Source: Lithodes maja
Taxonomy: Eukaryota; Arthropoda; Malacostraca; Decapoda; Lithodidae
NCBI GenBank assembly: GCA_037953745.1
Contig: JBAKBP010007916.1
Coordinates: 1-64,000 of the forward strand
Length of the DNA: 64,000 nucleotides
Reading direction: 5' to 3'
A model generated the notes under the pieces. It was not told the origin of the DNA, did not search any database, and was given only the letters and a program-made list of their open reading frames with translations. A program made the translations under genes and the position numbers. The number at the start of each line of letters is the position of its first letter. The stretch's first letter is position 1. This document shows positions 1 to 9,549 of this stretch, in pieces.

Positions 1-932
1 CCTGGACGCCGTATTTTCGATGGTATGCAGTCTTGCACTGCTTTTAGGTAAGTGGTTTCGAATAACTTCCAAGATGTATTTATGTCGTTATTGTTAATTA
101 AAAAGCTCCAGTCAGTTTCTTTAAACATAGCTCTAAGTTTATGGAAGTTTGCTTTCTTGAAATTAGGGACTTTTTCGATGCTACTATTTGGTTCGTTACT
201 AGTAAACTTTAAAGTGAAAGTTATCGTACGATGGTCGCTGTTACTGAATTCATCACCAACATTCAAATTCTCTATCAATTCTTCTTTTGTTGCAAGTACA
301 ATGTCAAGAACGTTATTACCACGGGTCGGCGTTCGAACAAATTGATAAAGCGAACTCTCTTGCAAGTTCGTATACAAGTCATGTCCGGAGTGTGAAGTAA
401 GAGTATCGCCCCACTTGGTCACAGGTAAATTAAAGTCGCCAAAAATTACGGTATCTTGTGAGTTACTTACATCTGCAATTTGTTCGTAAATTTCTCGGTC
501 AGTTTGCACTGATTGAGCTGGAGGTCTGTATATTAACGCAAGTATTATTTTTGTACCTTTATTATTCTTTATTAGCACAAAAGATGTGTCGACGTTCACA
601 ATTTGAGGTTTTGACACGAGGGTCGGGTTAAGACTTTCTTTGATATAAAATAAAACGCCACCTCCATTTTTATTTATTCGGCTGTTCTCAAACATTACAT
701 AACCGGGAAGTGAATACTCTGCTAAAAAGTCTCTATCTTCTGTATTGAGCCAAGATTCTGTTATGCCAATCACATCATAATTTTCTGTAAACACTAGTTC
801 CTCTAAATCTGAAAATTTATTGCGTATGCTACGAGCGTTTGCATAGAAAACCTTTAAAGTTGCGGTTTTAGAACTCGCATTACGTTCTTTCATCGAATTT
901 TTGGTTCTGGTCGGATCTACATTTACATTCAT
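1..932 (-). CDS. CR1-like LINE ORF2, N-terminal endonuclease part (runs off window)
   Basis: This is the start of a LINE ORF2, open from an ATG at 932 to the window edge (about 310 codons). The visible part is an apurinic-type endonuclease that would nick target DNA for target-primed reverse transcription. Motifs, read directly: NARSIRNKF near residue 32, ITESWL near 57 (metal-binding Glu), YRPP at 135, GDFN at 165, LDIVL at 209 and SDH at 232. No stop codon interrupts the visible frame. It follows ORF1 (1031-2068) on the same strand, so the two form one element. The reverse transcriptase would lie beyond position 1. The CR1 assignment is inferred from the esterase-type ORF1 and the endonuclease style; a related CR1-group clade is possible. 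Confidence 0.85.
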   Translation of the reverse strand, partial: MNVNVDPTRTKNSMKERNASSKTATLKVFYANARSIRNKFSDLEELVFTENYDVIGITESWLNTEDRDFLAEYSLPGYVMFENSRINKNGGGVLFYIKESLNPTLVSKPQIVNVDTSFVLIKNNKGTKIILALIYRPPAQSVQTDREIYEQIADVSNSQDTVIFGDFNLPVTKWGDTLTSHSGHDLYTNLQESSLYQFVRTPTRGNNVLDIVLATKEELIENLNVGDEFSNSDHRTITFTLKFTSNEPNSSIEKVPNFKKANFHKLRAMFKETDWSFLINNNDINTSWKLFETTYLKAVQDCIPSKIRRP

Positions 933-1030
933 GGCTGTCCTCGGTCCTCGGTCGTTATCCCTGACGGTTTTGAATTTGGGTCGTGTTGGTGGAGATTTAT
1001 CCAAATTCGCGGTTCTTGACGGATTAGTAT

Positions 1031-2068
1031 TTAATTCCTTTGTAGGTTGCCGTCCTCGCTGTCTTCGGTCCTCCTTCCTGGTTGTCCTGTGCTGAGTCGA
1101 TTTCTTCTCCGAAAATCCTTCACCGCATCGTTGAGAAGACGCCCAAAACGTGCTGCTCCCACCTGGTTCAGATGAACTCCATCGTCCGAAAACAAATAGT
1201 CATCGAAGTAGAAATTGTCCCAGGTGTCGACGAATCCCACGTTCTCCTTCCTGCAGAGGTTTGCTAGACAACGATTTGTGCTGGTGGCTATGTTGTAAAA
1301 TCGGCTCTCTACACCGAGCCGGGGGACGATTCCTGAGACGATGATCCTTGATGACTTCTCCTTAAACGACTTGATCAGCTGCTGGTACTTTAAAAGCAAA
1401 TCTTCCGACCGGGTTCGCTGCACATCGTTGGATCCAACGTGGATGACGTACATTGTATTAGCAGGGGCCAGCTTTGATACTTCGTCAACTGCTGCAACTA
1501 CGTCATCCACACCACCACCAGGGATACAAAAACGCTTCCTGGTCTTAGGTGCCCTGGCGCAAAACTCTGTGAGCTGACCACGTATCATCGAGTCTCCCAC
1601 GAGCCGGACTTCTTCTATTTCCTCTTCGTCATCTGAGTCTGCGAGTATCTGGAAACGGTTTTGACACTCGGTAATCGGTATGTGTTTCCTGGTCTTGGGG
1701 CAAACGTTGTTCCTCACGACACGGAAGTTGTCTTGAGGGGGAAGAGAGTCACTATTTGTATCTTGAGTATCGGATACATCAGCTGAAGTGGCTACTGTAG
1801 GCGTTGAATTGTTGGCAGTTGACGTTGGGGCGTTGGTGGCTGCTGGAGTTGCGGTGACAATTGAAGTTTGTGGTACTCCAACGTTGAGTGTTACAAACTC
1901 TTGGAGTGATTCCAGCTTCATGGTGAGGACGTTGATCTTGTTGTAGGCTTCGTCTAATTTCACTGTAAAATTCTCTCGTTGCTGGCAGAGCCGGCAGTCT
2001 TGAAGATCGATAGTAGCAAACATGGACTCACCAAACCTACCGGCGCAGTTCGCACAAGCGCGAGGCAT
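1031..2068 (-). CDS. CR1-like LINE ORF1 with zinc ribbon and SGNH/GDSL esterase domain
   Basis: ORF1 of about 345 residues. An in-frame GTG lies upstream, but the ATG at 2068 is the likely start. A Cys-x2-Cys-x16-Cys-x2-Cys zinc site (residues 5-28) is followed by a short coiled coil (about 30-58), a Ser/Thr/Pro-rich linker, and an SGNH hydrolase domain. The hydrolase blocks visible are VGDSMIRG near 157 (nucleophile Ser), HVGSND near 210 and DGVHLNQ near 296 (catalytic Asp and His). Esterase-containing ORF1 proteins are known in the CR1 group, where they are thought to aid RNP or membrane association. The triad is complete, so the domain could be active. The frame is intact and ORF2 begins about 100 bp downstream. 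Confidence 0.85.
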   Translation of the reverse strand: MPRACANCAGRFGESMFATIDLQDCRLCQQRENFTVKLDEAYNKINVLTMKLESLQEFVTLNVGVPQTSIVTATPAATNAPTSTANNSTPTVATSADVSDTQDTNSDSLPPQDNFRVVRNNVCPKTRKHIPITECQNRFQILADSDDEEEIEEVRLVGDSMIRGQLTEFCARAPKTRKRFCIPGGGVDDVVAAVDEVSKLAPANTMYVIHVGSNDVQRTRSEDLLLKYQQLIKSFKEKSSRIIVSGIVPRLGVESRFYNIATSTNRCLANLCRKENVGFVDTWDNFYFDDYLFSDDGVHLNQVGAARFGRLLNDAVKDFRRRNRLSTGQPGRRTEDSEDGNLQRN

Positions 2069-2087
2069 GGTGACAGTCACTTTCTTC

Positions 2088-2410
2088 AGATCACTTCACT
2101 CACTTAAAAAACAATTCACTCACTTTAAAACACTTCACTCACTTTAAAAACACTTCAATCACTTCAACCGAAAACAAATATGCTGAAATACGCAGAAATA
2201 GGTTATCAGGGGTGATAGCCTAACCGAAAACAAAAATGTTGAGATACGCAGAATTAGGCTTCCAGGGGCGATAGCCTAACCAAAAGTTTTTTTTTAAATT
2301 GAAATACGCAATAATAGGCTACCAGCGTTGAATAGCCTAACCGAAAATAATAAAATTGAAATTCGCAGAAATAGGCTACCAGGTGTGATAACCTAACCTT
2401 AAACAAATAT
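2088..2410 (-). repeat. Tandem repeats in the 5' region of the CR1-like LINE
   Basis: Directly upstream of ORF1 lie about four copies of a short unit built on TTCACTCACTTTAAAA (2088-2165). These are followed by four diverged units of about 57 bp (starting near 2165, 2221, 2278 and 2339), each with a core like AATACGCAGAAATAGGC followed by GATAGCCTAACC. Repeated 5' monomers act as promoters in some LINEs, so a promoter role is possible but only inferred. Confidence 0.7.
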
Positions 2411-3239
2411 ATGTATAACAGAATATGTAACTAAATATACAATTCACCAAATAGAGATTATATAAAAATAAAGTGTGACTGCACACAAGGGGTTAATATA
2501 CTGTGTCAACAGATGGACCTGGTGTCACTGTAGCCTAGTAAAGCAGTAGCCTACTCTTTTTAGATAAAAAAAGTGTATCAGTCAAAGGTTATTACAAGAA
2601 CGTGCAAGCAACAACTAAAATTACAGATATATACTGTATAGCTACAGTAGGATACTAAATACAATATCTACAAGAGTTAATAATAAAACAGATTGGCTGG
2701 CTATAGGCTAGGCTAGGTTTGGGTTAGGTCAAAAGCTTGGCAGGTTGGGTTAGGCTAGGTTAGTTTGTACAAATACCACCCTTAGCTTAAAGTAAAATCA
2801 GTCTGAGGAGAAAAAGTCAAGAATATATCTAGGGGGAAAAGATAAATGAATGCACTTAAATTTGGTACAAAATTTGCTGGAATTTAATGTATAATCCCCC
2901 CAAAAGGTTTGTTTACAAAATGGCGTCGGCGTTAGTCTCTGTAGGCAGGTTAGTTAGTAAACAATATTGTTTATTAGCAAATTAATATGCAAAGCTTTAC
3001 TTACATACAAGTTAAATAGATACTTACTACAGTAGGTAATGGGTAAAATTAGGGGCTACGATTTTATATAAAATAGTAATAAGAGAGCGTTTGTTTACAA
3101 AGCAAAACAAAACAATAGATGGCGCTAGTGGCGCCCTGTCCGAGCAGGAGTCTTGTGATAAACACAAAGTTTATCAGTCAATACACAGCGAAATATCGTG
3201 CAGTGTTACTTACTAAGCTACAGGATGGTTAAACGTGCT
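2411..3239. other. Non-coding stretch, AT-rich, with TTAGG-like runs
   Basis: No supportable gene. Positions 2697-2765 hold degenerate GGTTAGG/GGCTAGG runs resembling interspersed arthropod TTAGG motifs, too impure to be a telomere. A motif AAAATGGCGTCGGCG lies near 2917. Confidence 0.5.
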
Positions 3240-3292
3240 CTTAACCACCTTTCATGCACAAGAATGAAGAGGATGAGTAGTTAATACTCAAA

Positions 3293-4270
3293 TTATGATC
3301 GATATCGTGAGAGCGTTGACAGAGCGTCTGCAGCGTCTGGCGGTAGCACGGGGTTGAATGAAGGAAGGTCCTGTGTGATTGCAGGGTTATTGATTAATTT
3401 AATAGCTTTATTTTGAATTTTGTCCAACTGCCTCAATGCAACCACTCTACTTCCACCCCACAGAGGTGAACAGTAATCCATCTGAGAACGCACATGACTT
3501 TTATATATCACGGCCAACTGCTAGTCAGTGAAGAATTCTCGAACTCTGTACAGGAGTCCCAGTTTTTTAGAGGCATTCTTAGCAATGCTTCTAACATAAT
3601 GTGTCTAGCTCAAGTTAGTAGTTAATGTTACACCGAGAATGTCAATACTAGGGGAAGTGGGAATATTTACATCATTAAAAAATATATGGGAGTCAGTGAG
3701 ATTCTGTCTGTTAGAAAATTGAATGTACTTGGTTTTCTGTGCATTAAAGGAAACTAGATTCTTTTGTCCCCATCCATTAATTCTAGAAAGGTCCTGGTTC
3801 AGAGAAATTGCAGTATTTATTTTTGAATTTATAAGATCGGGTTGGGTGAAAGAATTGGTAAATGTGAAGGAACTGTGGAGTGTTGAGTCATCTGCGTAGG
3901 AATGTATTGGATTATGAGTGGTAGATATGAGATCATTGATATGAATGAGGAACAGAATTTGGGCCAAAACTGATCCCTGGGGAACACCAGCATTTATTGA
4001 GTGAAATTGAGAATAAAGGCCATCTACCATTACACATATTTTTCTGTTATGAAGACAAGAAGAAATTAGTGGAACTAATGATGCAAGGCCGTAGTGTGAC
4101 ATCTTCGACAATAAGGATTGATGCCATACTATCAAATGCCTTTGATATATCCAGTGCTATTGTATGTGTTTCACCATGTTGGTCTGTAGCTTGGTTGATT
4201 TGATGCGTAAGAAGGCAAAGCATGTCTGCAGTTGATCGACATCGTCTAAAACCATATTGCCTATCACTGA
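3293..4270 (-). pseudogene. LINE reverse transcriptase, second half and C-terminal region, frameshifted
   Basis: Continues the RT split at 4783. It reads SDRQYGFRRCRSTADM, then ALDISKAFDS, after which a frameshift near 4130-4137 moves the sequence to WHQSLLSKMSHYGLASL. The polymerase core follows: GVPQGSVL (next residues AQILFLIHINDL, where family members usually have GPILFLIYINDL) and YADDSTLH with both catalytic Asp present. Further breaks near 3520-3605 separate the C-terminal segment RSQMDYCSPLWGG. The frame breaks make it a pseudogene. Confidence 0.8.
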
Positions 4271-4783
4271 TTTTTTTTTTGTTTTTCTATGTGATTGAGG
4301 GAGGCAAAAGGCATAACTGCCTATAGCGAGTGCCTCCCCCATAGTTGAAAGAGTGACAGGGCCAAAATCAAGGGACGTTTGAGCCAAAATGCCTGGACAC
4401 ACGGAGTTTGAAGCAATGTAACAGGCCGAGGTCCAGGTAATTGTGTGGGGTCGTCAGGGGATGGTCGGTCGGGTGAGGGGGCATTTATGGTCCCCCCCCC
4501 TGGGGACTCCGAGGCCGGGCCAAAATTCATCATTTTTGTGTTTTATTTTTTAAATTTTGGTGTGGAGGAATGAAGTGTGGTGTGCATGTTTAGTGTAGTG
4601 AAGTGGATAGGAGGAGGAGGTGTTTGTGAGAGCTAGCTGGATTGCTCTCAGTGTAAATGAGGCACAAAGAAAATCAGTAAGAGAGGCCAAGCAAATGAAA
4701 CAGGAGTTCCAGCGACTCTTTATCACATGCCTATAACCTCACCTGGGTCTAGCCCTGATCGATTGGTGCCTACAATCTCCCCA
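4271..4783 (-). mobile_element. Retroposon inserted in the LINE, A-rich 3' tail
   Basis: An insertion of about 510 bp that separates RT codons which would otherwise join. On the minus strand it ends with a conserved segment at 4288-4345 followed by an A-rich tail, seen here as T(10)G. The same 3' segment with the same tail recurs at 24,897-24,973, so this is a dispersed family. Exact target duplications were not resolved. A C-rich tract lies near 4492-4500. Confidence 0.6.
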
Positions 4784-5775
4784 CAAATAATTAATTTATT
4801 ATTCTCAAGATGCTTAATTATGTGATTATTTAATATAATTTCAAAGACTTTACCAAGAGTGGAAGTTATAGCTATTGGTCTGTAGTTTGATGGATCTGAA
4901 GAGGCACCTTTTTTAGGAACTGGATGGATGTTTGCTTCTTTCCAGGGTACTGGGAAGCATGAGGTATGAGTACACAGACGGAAAATTTTTGCCAATACAG
5001 GAGAGAGCACCAAGGAGCAATTCTTAAGTACTATTGGAGGAATTTCATCTGGACCAGGAGCCTTATCTACCGAGAGATTCTGCAAAATAGTTTTGACATG
5101 TCTGGTGTGGATCTTAAGTGAGGGAATTTCAGGCGAATTAAAATTAAGTACAGGGACATCTTGATTTATTTCATCTAAGGTTGAGTTGGTGGAGAAAATA
5201 TCCGCAAGAAGGTTAGCTTTACCTCGTGGGTCACTTACAAGATTGCCAGTCGGAGATTTTAATGGTGGAATGGATGAAGCAGTAGTGAAGTTGGATTTAA
5301 ATGAGTTAAGAGTAGACCAAAATATTTTGTTATCATTTGGATTATTTCTAAGTTTATTTGCCTGCTTGTGGAGAAAGTTTGATTTAGTTAGGTTTAATAC
5401 AGTTTTGGCATGATTTCTTATGTTTCTAAAGTAATTAAAGGCTTCATGTGTTTTTTTATCTTGTGTATGCATTGTAGGCTATTGCTTTTTGTTCAGTTAC
5501 TCTAGCACAATTATGGTCAAACCATTTAGGTGAATTAGATCTTTTACTGTACTTTTGATGAAGAATAAAAGTTTCCATTCCAATTTTTACAAAATCTTGT
5601 ATGTGGCTCAAGGTGGAGTGTGCATCATTAGAAAAGAAAGAGGTCCAGGGAATATCAATAAATAAACCTTGAAGACCCTCCCAGTCTGCCCTATCGTAAT
5701 GCCATTTAGTCACCAAAACAGGTTCAGAGTGGGAAGGTGTGGTAGGTGATAGACAGGTGGCCTGTATCAGACAGT
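4784..5775 (-). pseudogene. LINE endonuclease tail and first half of reverse transcriptase
   Basis: Reading down from about 5775: the last endonuclease motif (SDH), a linker with KWFDHNC, then the RT entry region with DKAPGPDEIPP, VPKKG and SNYRPIAITSTLGKVFE. These match blocks 1-2 of LINE reverse transcriptases. At about 5460 the frame continues without an ATG, so the pieces belong to one original frame. The protein is cut at LENNKLI, where the inserted retroposon begins; the next expected residues resume at 4270. Not functional. Confidence 0.8.
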
Positions 5776-5790
5776 GATCAGAAGATTACG

Positions 5791-5920
5791 AAGAACCGGC
5801 CTTTGGCCGGCCATTTTTCTACCGAACAGTGTAAAACTTGTTCTCGAGTCTTGGGGTGTTAGTATACAGGTATGCTTTGAGATCTAGGGAGCAAACTAAG
5901 GAAAATAACAACTCTCCTTA
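5791..5920 (+). repeat. Repeat B fragment (CGGCC-hairpin family)
   Basis: 3' part of a dispersed family recognised by a short hairpin like CGGCCTTNGGCCG, then ATTTTTCTACCGAA, and a terminal GGGANCAAACTAA. Other copies lie near 18,990, 19,485, 20,510, 22,925, 25,005, 27,030 and 33,190. Confidence 0.6.
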
Positions 5921-6130
5921 ACCCCTTCAGCACAAAGACTTCTTTTTACCTTTGTTTCTGGCTAAAACTAGAAGATTTTATGCAGTTTATGAAGGACCTG
6001 TGTTATTCAAAGGGTTTACTAGGATTCTATGTACCCCTTTTAGTCGTAGAGATAGATTATAAGCTGAAAAGAATTTTCTAATGGTAACCAGAATAAGATG
6101 AAAATTAAGTCATGGTGCTGAAGGGGTGAA
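5918..6130. mobile_element. Palindromic TTAA-type MITE, family A
   Basis: Inverted halves begin TTAACCCCTTCAG and end CTGAAGGGGTGAA. The inner arms have AGATTTTATGCAG on one side and the diverged complement on the other. TTAACCCTTT-type ends suggest a piggyBac-like mobilisation system, by comparison with the family's TTAA target; there is no transposase here. Confidence 0.6.
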
Positions 6131-6551
6131 CGTTATCAATGGAAGAGTGTTACTATAGTTTCCTAGGCTAAATTATTCACCAAAAGTACGTACCTAGCGA
6201 CATTTATCCATTATACGTTTCTCATACATTTGTTTAAATATATAACAATCTGCTGTCTGTGATCTTTTAACATTAACTCTATATGATCAGACTTCTTGTG
6301 GATTATGATATTTTGTTTAATTATGATTGAGGCTTAAGGGGAGGGGGGATTTAAGTCTTTTTCTGGTCCCCATTTCCCCTACTGTTTAGCCCCTTTAGCT
6401 TTTAAGATGTTCGCCCCTTTAGTTTGGCGATTTTAAAACCTTAAGCCCCATTTACCAATTTCACAACTAGATTTATAACAGCTTAAATATTTTGATTATT
6501 CACAAATAACCTTTTAATAATTTGTGTTTTCTTACCCTAGTTTGCTGGTGA
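6131..6551. other. Non-coding; partial repeat B
   Basis: No gene seen. Positions 6332-6460 carry a diverged 5' half of repeat B (TTTAGCCCCTTTAG-like and ATTTTAAAACC-like segments). Confidence 0.4.
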
Positions 6552-6746
6552 GGGTGTTGAGGCTCCTAGGGGAGTTTGTCTGGGGGTGTTGAGGCTCCTA
6601 GGGGAGTTTGTCTGGGGGTGTTGAGGCTCCTAGGGGAGTTTGTCTGGGGGTGTTGAGGCTCCTAGGGGAGTTTGTCTGGGGGTGTTGAGGCTCCTAGGAG
6701 AGTTTGTCTGGGGGTGTTGAGGCTCCTAGGGGAGTTTGTCTGGGGG
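6552..6746. repeat. 32-bp minisatellite, about six copies
   Basis: A 32-bp unit containing GAGGCTCCTAGGGGAGTTTG repeats about six times and is almost perfect (one unit has AGGAGAG). It is followed by a pyrimidine-rich tract (6748-6845). Open frames through it are by-products of the repeat. Confidence 0.95.
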
Positions 6747-6747
6747 T

Positions 6748-6845
6748 GGGTCTCTCCATTTCGTCTCTTCTTCTGTCTTCTCTCTTCTTCTATCCTCCTC
6801 TTTCTTCTCTTTTTTTTCTGCTCTATCCTATTCTCTCCTTCGAAC
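6748..6845. repeat. Pyrimidine-rich low-complexity tract
   Basis: About 100 bases almost entirely C and T (TCTTCTCTTC-type), directly after the minisatellite. Possible triplex or nuclease-sensitive DNA; no coding signal. Confidence 0.8.
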
Positions 6846-7051
6846 GTCTGCCCCCCGCCGCTCCTCTGCTGCAAACAATAAGGAAGGTTAGTGGTGCACA
6901 AATTATTCGGAATTTAGAAATTATGGAATAGTCTATTATAGGGTAATTTAAGCTTAAGTAATTATATTCATATGTATCATGCCTAATTAATTAATGGTGT
7001 GAAATTAGCGAGGGACTATTTCAGAAATTATGATTGAACTTATTTTGACTG

Positions 7052-7265
7052 TACAGTTGGCCAAATAAGTCGCGTCTTAGCCGTCATTACGTTTTGCTCA
7101 CTGTGTGCTGTATTAATGTCTGTCAGATGTTTAATAGGGTGGGTAAGTGTAGGACCATGTTTGTATATCTCACTCGAAACTTTGAAATAATAAGCTTAGA
7201 TAGTGATACCAATTATTGATAAAAATATTCTTGGTGCTGCGACATTACTTATTTGGCCGACTGTA
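7052..7265. mobile_element. Mariner-type MITE, copy 1
   Basis: Terminal inverted repeats CAGTTGGCCAAATAAGT and, on the other strand, CAGTCGGCCAAATAAGT, flanked by TA on both sides, as expected for Tc1/mariner-type insertion. The interior (GTCTGTCAGATGTT, AATAGGGTGGGTAAG) matches the copy at 60,400-60,614. Non-autonomous, about 210 bp. Confidence 0.8.
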
Positions 7266-7379
7266 CATATATTACAAGACAATAATAGAGAACACTGACC
7301 TGTGCACTGAGCAGTGACTACTGGTGTACAGTTCACCACGGAAATTTGTACTTACTCTTGATTTTATGTATGGAATACT

Positions 7380-7750
7380 TGACTAGCATAATTTGATATA
7401 AAACCCACAATTGAACTTTAAACTACACAAACCCGACAATTTAACATAACTTAAAATCGACAATTTAACATTACTTATAATCGACAATTAAATTTACTTA
7501 AAACACATTTAAAAATTACTTAGAACTGACAATTAAACATTACTTTAAAAACAGACTTATTAAATATTTCTTAAAACCGACAATCTATTACTTAAAACCG
7601 ACAATTGAACCTTACTTAAAACCAACAATTTAGCATTACTTAAAACTGAAAATTTTACATTAATTTACTACTTAAATACGATAATTTAGAATTACTTTAC
7701 TACTTAAAACCAACAATTTATCATTATTTAAAACGGACACTTGAAAATGT
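7380..7750. repeat. AT-rich degenerate tandem array, unit about 27 bp
   Basis: About a dozen diverged copies of a unit built around CTTAAAACCGACAATTTA with ACATTA spacers. No coding potential. Confidence 0.8.
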
Positions 7751-8019
7751 TAATTAACTACATAAATAGATAATTAAGAAAATACAAATCTAATTATAAA
7801 ACTTTCCCTTCCATACATAAAATCAGTGGATACAAATTAAAGTGGGCAACTGTACATGGCTGCTGTTGCTGCTTGCTCTCCCTCACATCTGGTAGAAAAT
7901 ACAACATTAAGTTAATATATAGCTTCACAAATTAAGACTTTCAGATATAATGCAAATGTTAAAGTATCTCATAGTTCATATTGTACAGAAAAACTTATAA
8001 CTTATCTATAACCAAGTTG

Positions 8020-8125
8020 GGCGTGATTCCTCTCTTCTATAGCAGAGGTGGGCGGTGTTTCTCTCATCCATAGCCAAGGTGGGCGGGATTCCTCTCATCC
8101 ATAGCCCAGGTGGGCGGGATTCGTA
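8020..8125. repeat. Short minisatellite with GTGGGCGG motif
   Basis: Three copies of a unit of about 36 bp with TCATCCATAGCC then AGGTGGGCGG. GTGGGCGG resembles a GC box (Sp/KLF site), so it could bind such factors; this is inference from the motif only. Confidence 0.75.
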
Positions 8126-8882
8126 GCTTTCGTCGGGTCGCTCCTCCCATCTCTAACCTGTTGTAAAGAATGCATTGTTAGTTTAATAGTTAGATCATAC
8201 CTTTAATTTCTCAGTTTCTCCGTCAGGCCTTCCATCTCATTCCTGTTGATTAAAGACTAAGGATTAATCCACTTCAGGAGCGTCGGTCTGCCACCCACAT
8301 CACTGCACAGGCCGCCACAAGCCGCCACATTCTGAAACCTATCCAACCAACGACCAGACAACCAGGATTTCACCGGCCGGATTTCAACCAACAAGACCAA
8401 AACGACAAACCAAACCTAAGCAAACTAACTCTTTACCTTAACTATATAACTAAATCTAACTAACCTCCTACCCAAACTAACTAAGCCTCTAACAGACAGC
8501 CAACCAAATAGAGCAACACCTAACCAATACTAACCTATAACAGACTCCTACCTATCCCTACCCCTTGAACTAACTATATCTACTCCCTCTAACCCCCCCC
8601 CCCCTCTCTCCCAGCATCCCTACCAAAAACCTCTTCTAAATGCTAAGCCAACGACGATAGGATAAAAAGATTAGTGCATGGATTATTTATAACACATTAA
8701 TATATATTTCATAAAGAATAATATAATATACCATTTATTATAGCATTCACAAGTATATAATGTACATAGAATTTGAGGATTTAAATATCTTACCTTTATA
8801 TGGACTCCTATCTAATGTTTAATTCAGATTTTAGTAGAAGGGAGGTGGTTTTAATGGTGACTAGGAAAAGGGAAGGTTAAGA
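8126..8882. other. Non-coding, C/A-rich
   Basis: No gene recognised. 8330-8640 is CCAACC/TAACC-type low-complexity sequence with a C(10) run near 8595. Confidence 0.5.
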
Positions 8883-9028
8883 TACACTGGAAAAACACAG
8901 TGTTCAAATATAACAAAACTGATACACAAGGGTTACAAATCATTCGTGTTCAAGGTAGCACACAAACGATTCAAACGCCCATTATGTGTATCATGTTCGC
9001 TATATTTGAACACAAGTTTTACAGTGTA
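8883..9028. mobile_element. Palindromic TA-flanked MITE, about 145 bp
   Basis: Inverted repeats of about 45 bp, starting CACTGGAAAAACACAGTGTT on the left and, on the opposite strand, CACTGTAAAACTTGTGTT, share TTCAAATATA and TGATACACA. TA lies at both ends. It would fold into a long hairpin. Confidence 0.7.
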
Positions 9029-9182
9029 GAGAGGAAAATGGTGGAGGTGGTTGTGGGAAAGGATGATTAGGATTAAAGGAAAGGATCTTGATGGTGGTAG
9101 ACTGGTCGGGGTTCGAGGCTTAATCACTCCATCTGCAAAGAGAGAAAAAATCACATTAATATTGTTTATGTGTCATTTTTAG

Positions 9183-9300
9183 TAGTAATGGTTAGTGCGC
9201 GGAATTTCGGTGCGAGTATCCTAGGTTCGAATCCTTGGAGTACCACATGTATTCATTAGATTCATTGATTGCATTAATTTGGTTTATTTGTAAGTTAATT
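9183..9300 (+). mobile_element. tRNA-derived SINE (family S1), copy 1
   Basis: tRNA-like head with A-box-like TAATGGTTAGTGCGC and a perfect B box GGTTCGAATCC (9224-9234), then the family tail TACCACATGTATTCATTA. Same head-tail arrangement as 58,425-58,540 (+), 39,295-39,400 (-) and 60,930-61,035 (-). Confidence 0.7.
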
Positions 9301-9394
9301 GGTGGGTTGGTGATATGATTTTATGATAATTATTTCTTAGCACTTACAAACTATTACAATTATAATCATGATTATTATGATGGCTATCAGTAGA

Positions 9395-9530
9395 CGAATT
9401 TAAAGTAGTTTAGCAAGGATCTCTAGGTATCTGGTATAATCTCCCAAAATTCCTTCCTAAGCTGAATAAAATCGTCTAATAGCCACTGTCAAAATGCGTC
9501 AATATTGATAGGGCTAAGGTGGTATCACAA
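9395..9530. mobile_element. Family A MITE, partial
   Basis: Carries the diagnostic inner arm CTTCCTAAGCTGAATAAAAT and CGTCTAATAGCC. Retrotransposon A is inserted just after it. Confidence 0.6.
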
Positions 9531-9549
9531 GCGATTTTCCAGTCAATAT

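Larger units (their letters stand above)
3240..5790 (-). mobile_element. 5'-truncated, decayed LINE (I/Jockey-like), split by another retroposon
   Basis: A minus-strand LINE that begins inside the endonuclease (an SDHCLI motif near 5775) and runs through RT to the C-terminal region near 3290. It is interrupted at about 4271-4783 by an unrelated retroposon, so the RT is in two pieces. Frameshifts and altered motifs show that it is dead. Clade placement is uncertain; YADDSTLH and the ALDISKAFD style suggest the I/Jockey side rather than RTE. Confidence 0.75.

Noticed and set aside
2697..2765. Telomeric TTAGG array
   Set aside because: Runs are short and mixed with GGCTAGG; this is interspersed sequence, not a telomere.
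9029..9140. Minus-strand exon after TTTTTCTCTCTTTGCAG
   Set aside because: A strong acceptor-like sequence, but the downstream frames are short or of low complexity and run into a MITE.
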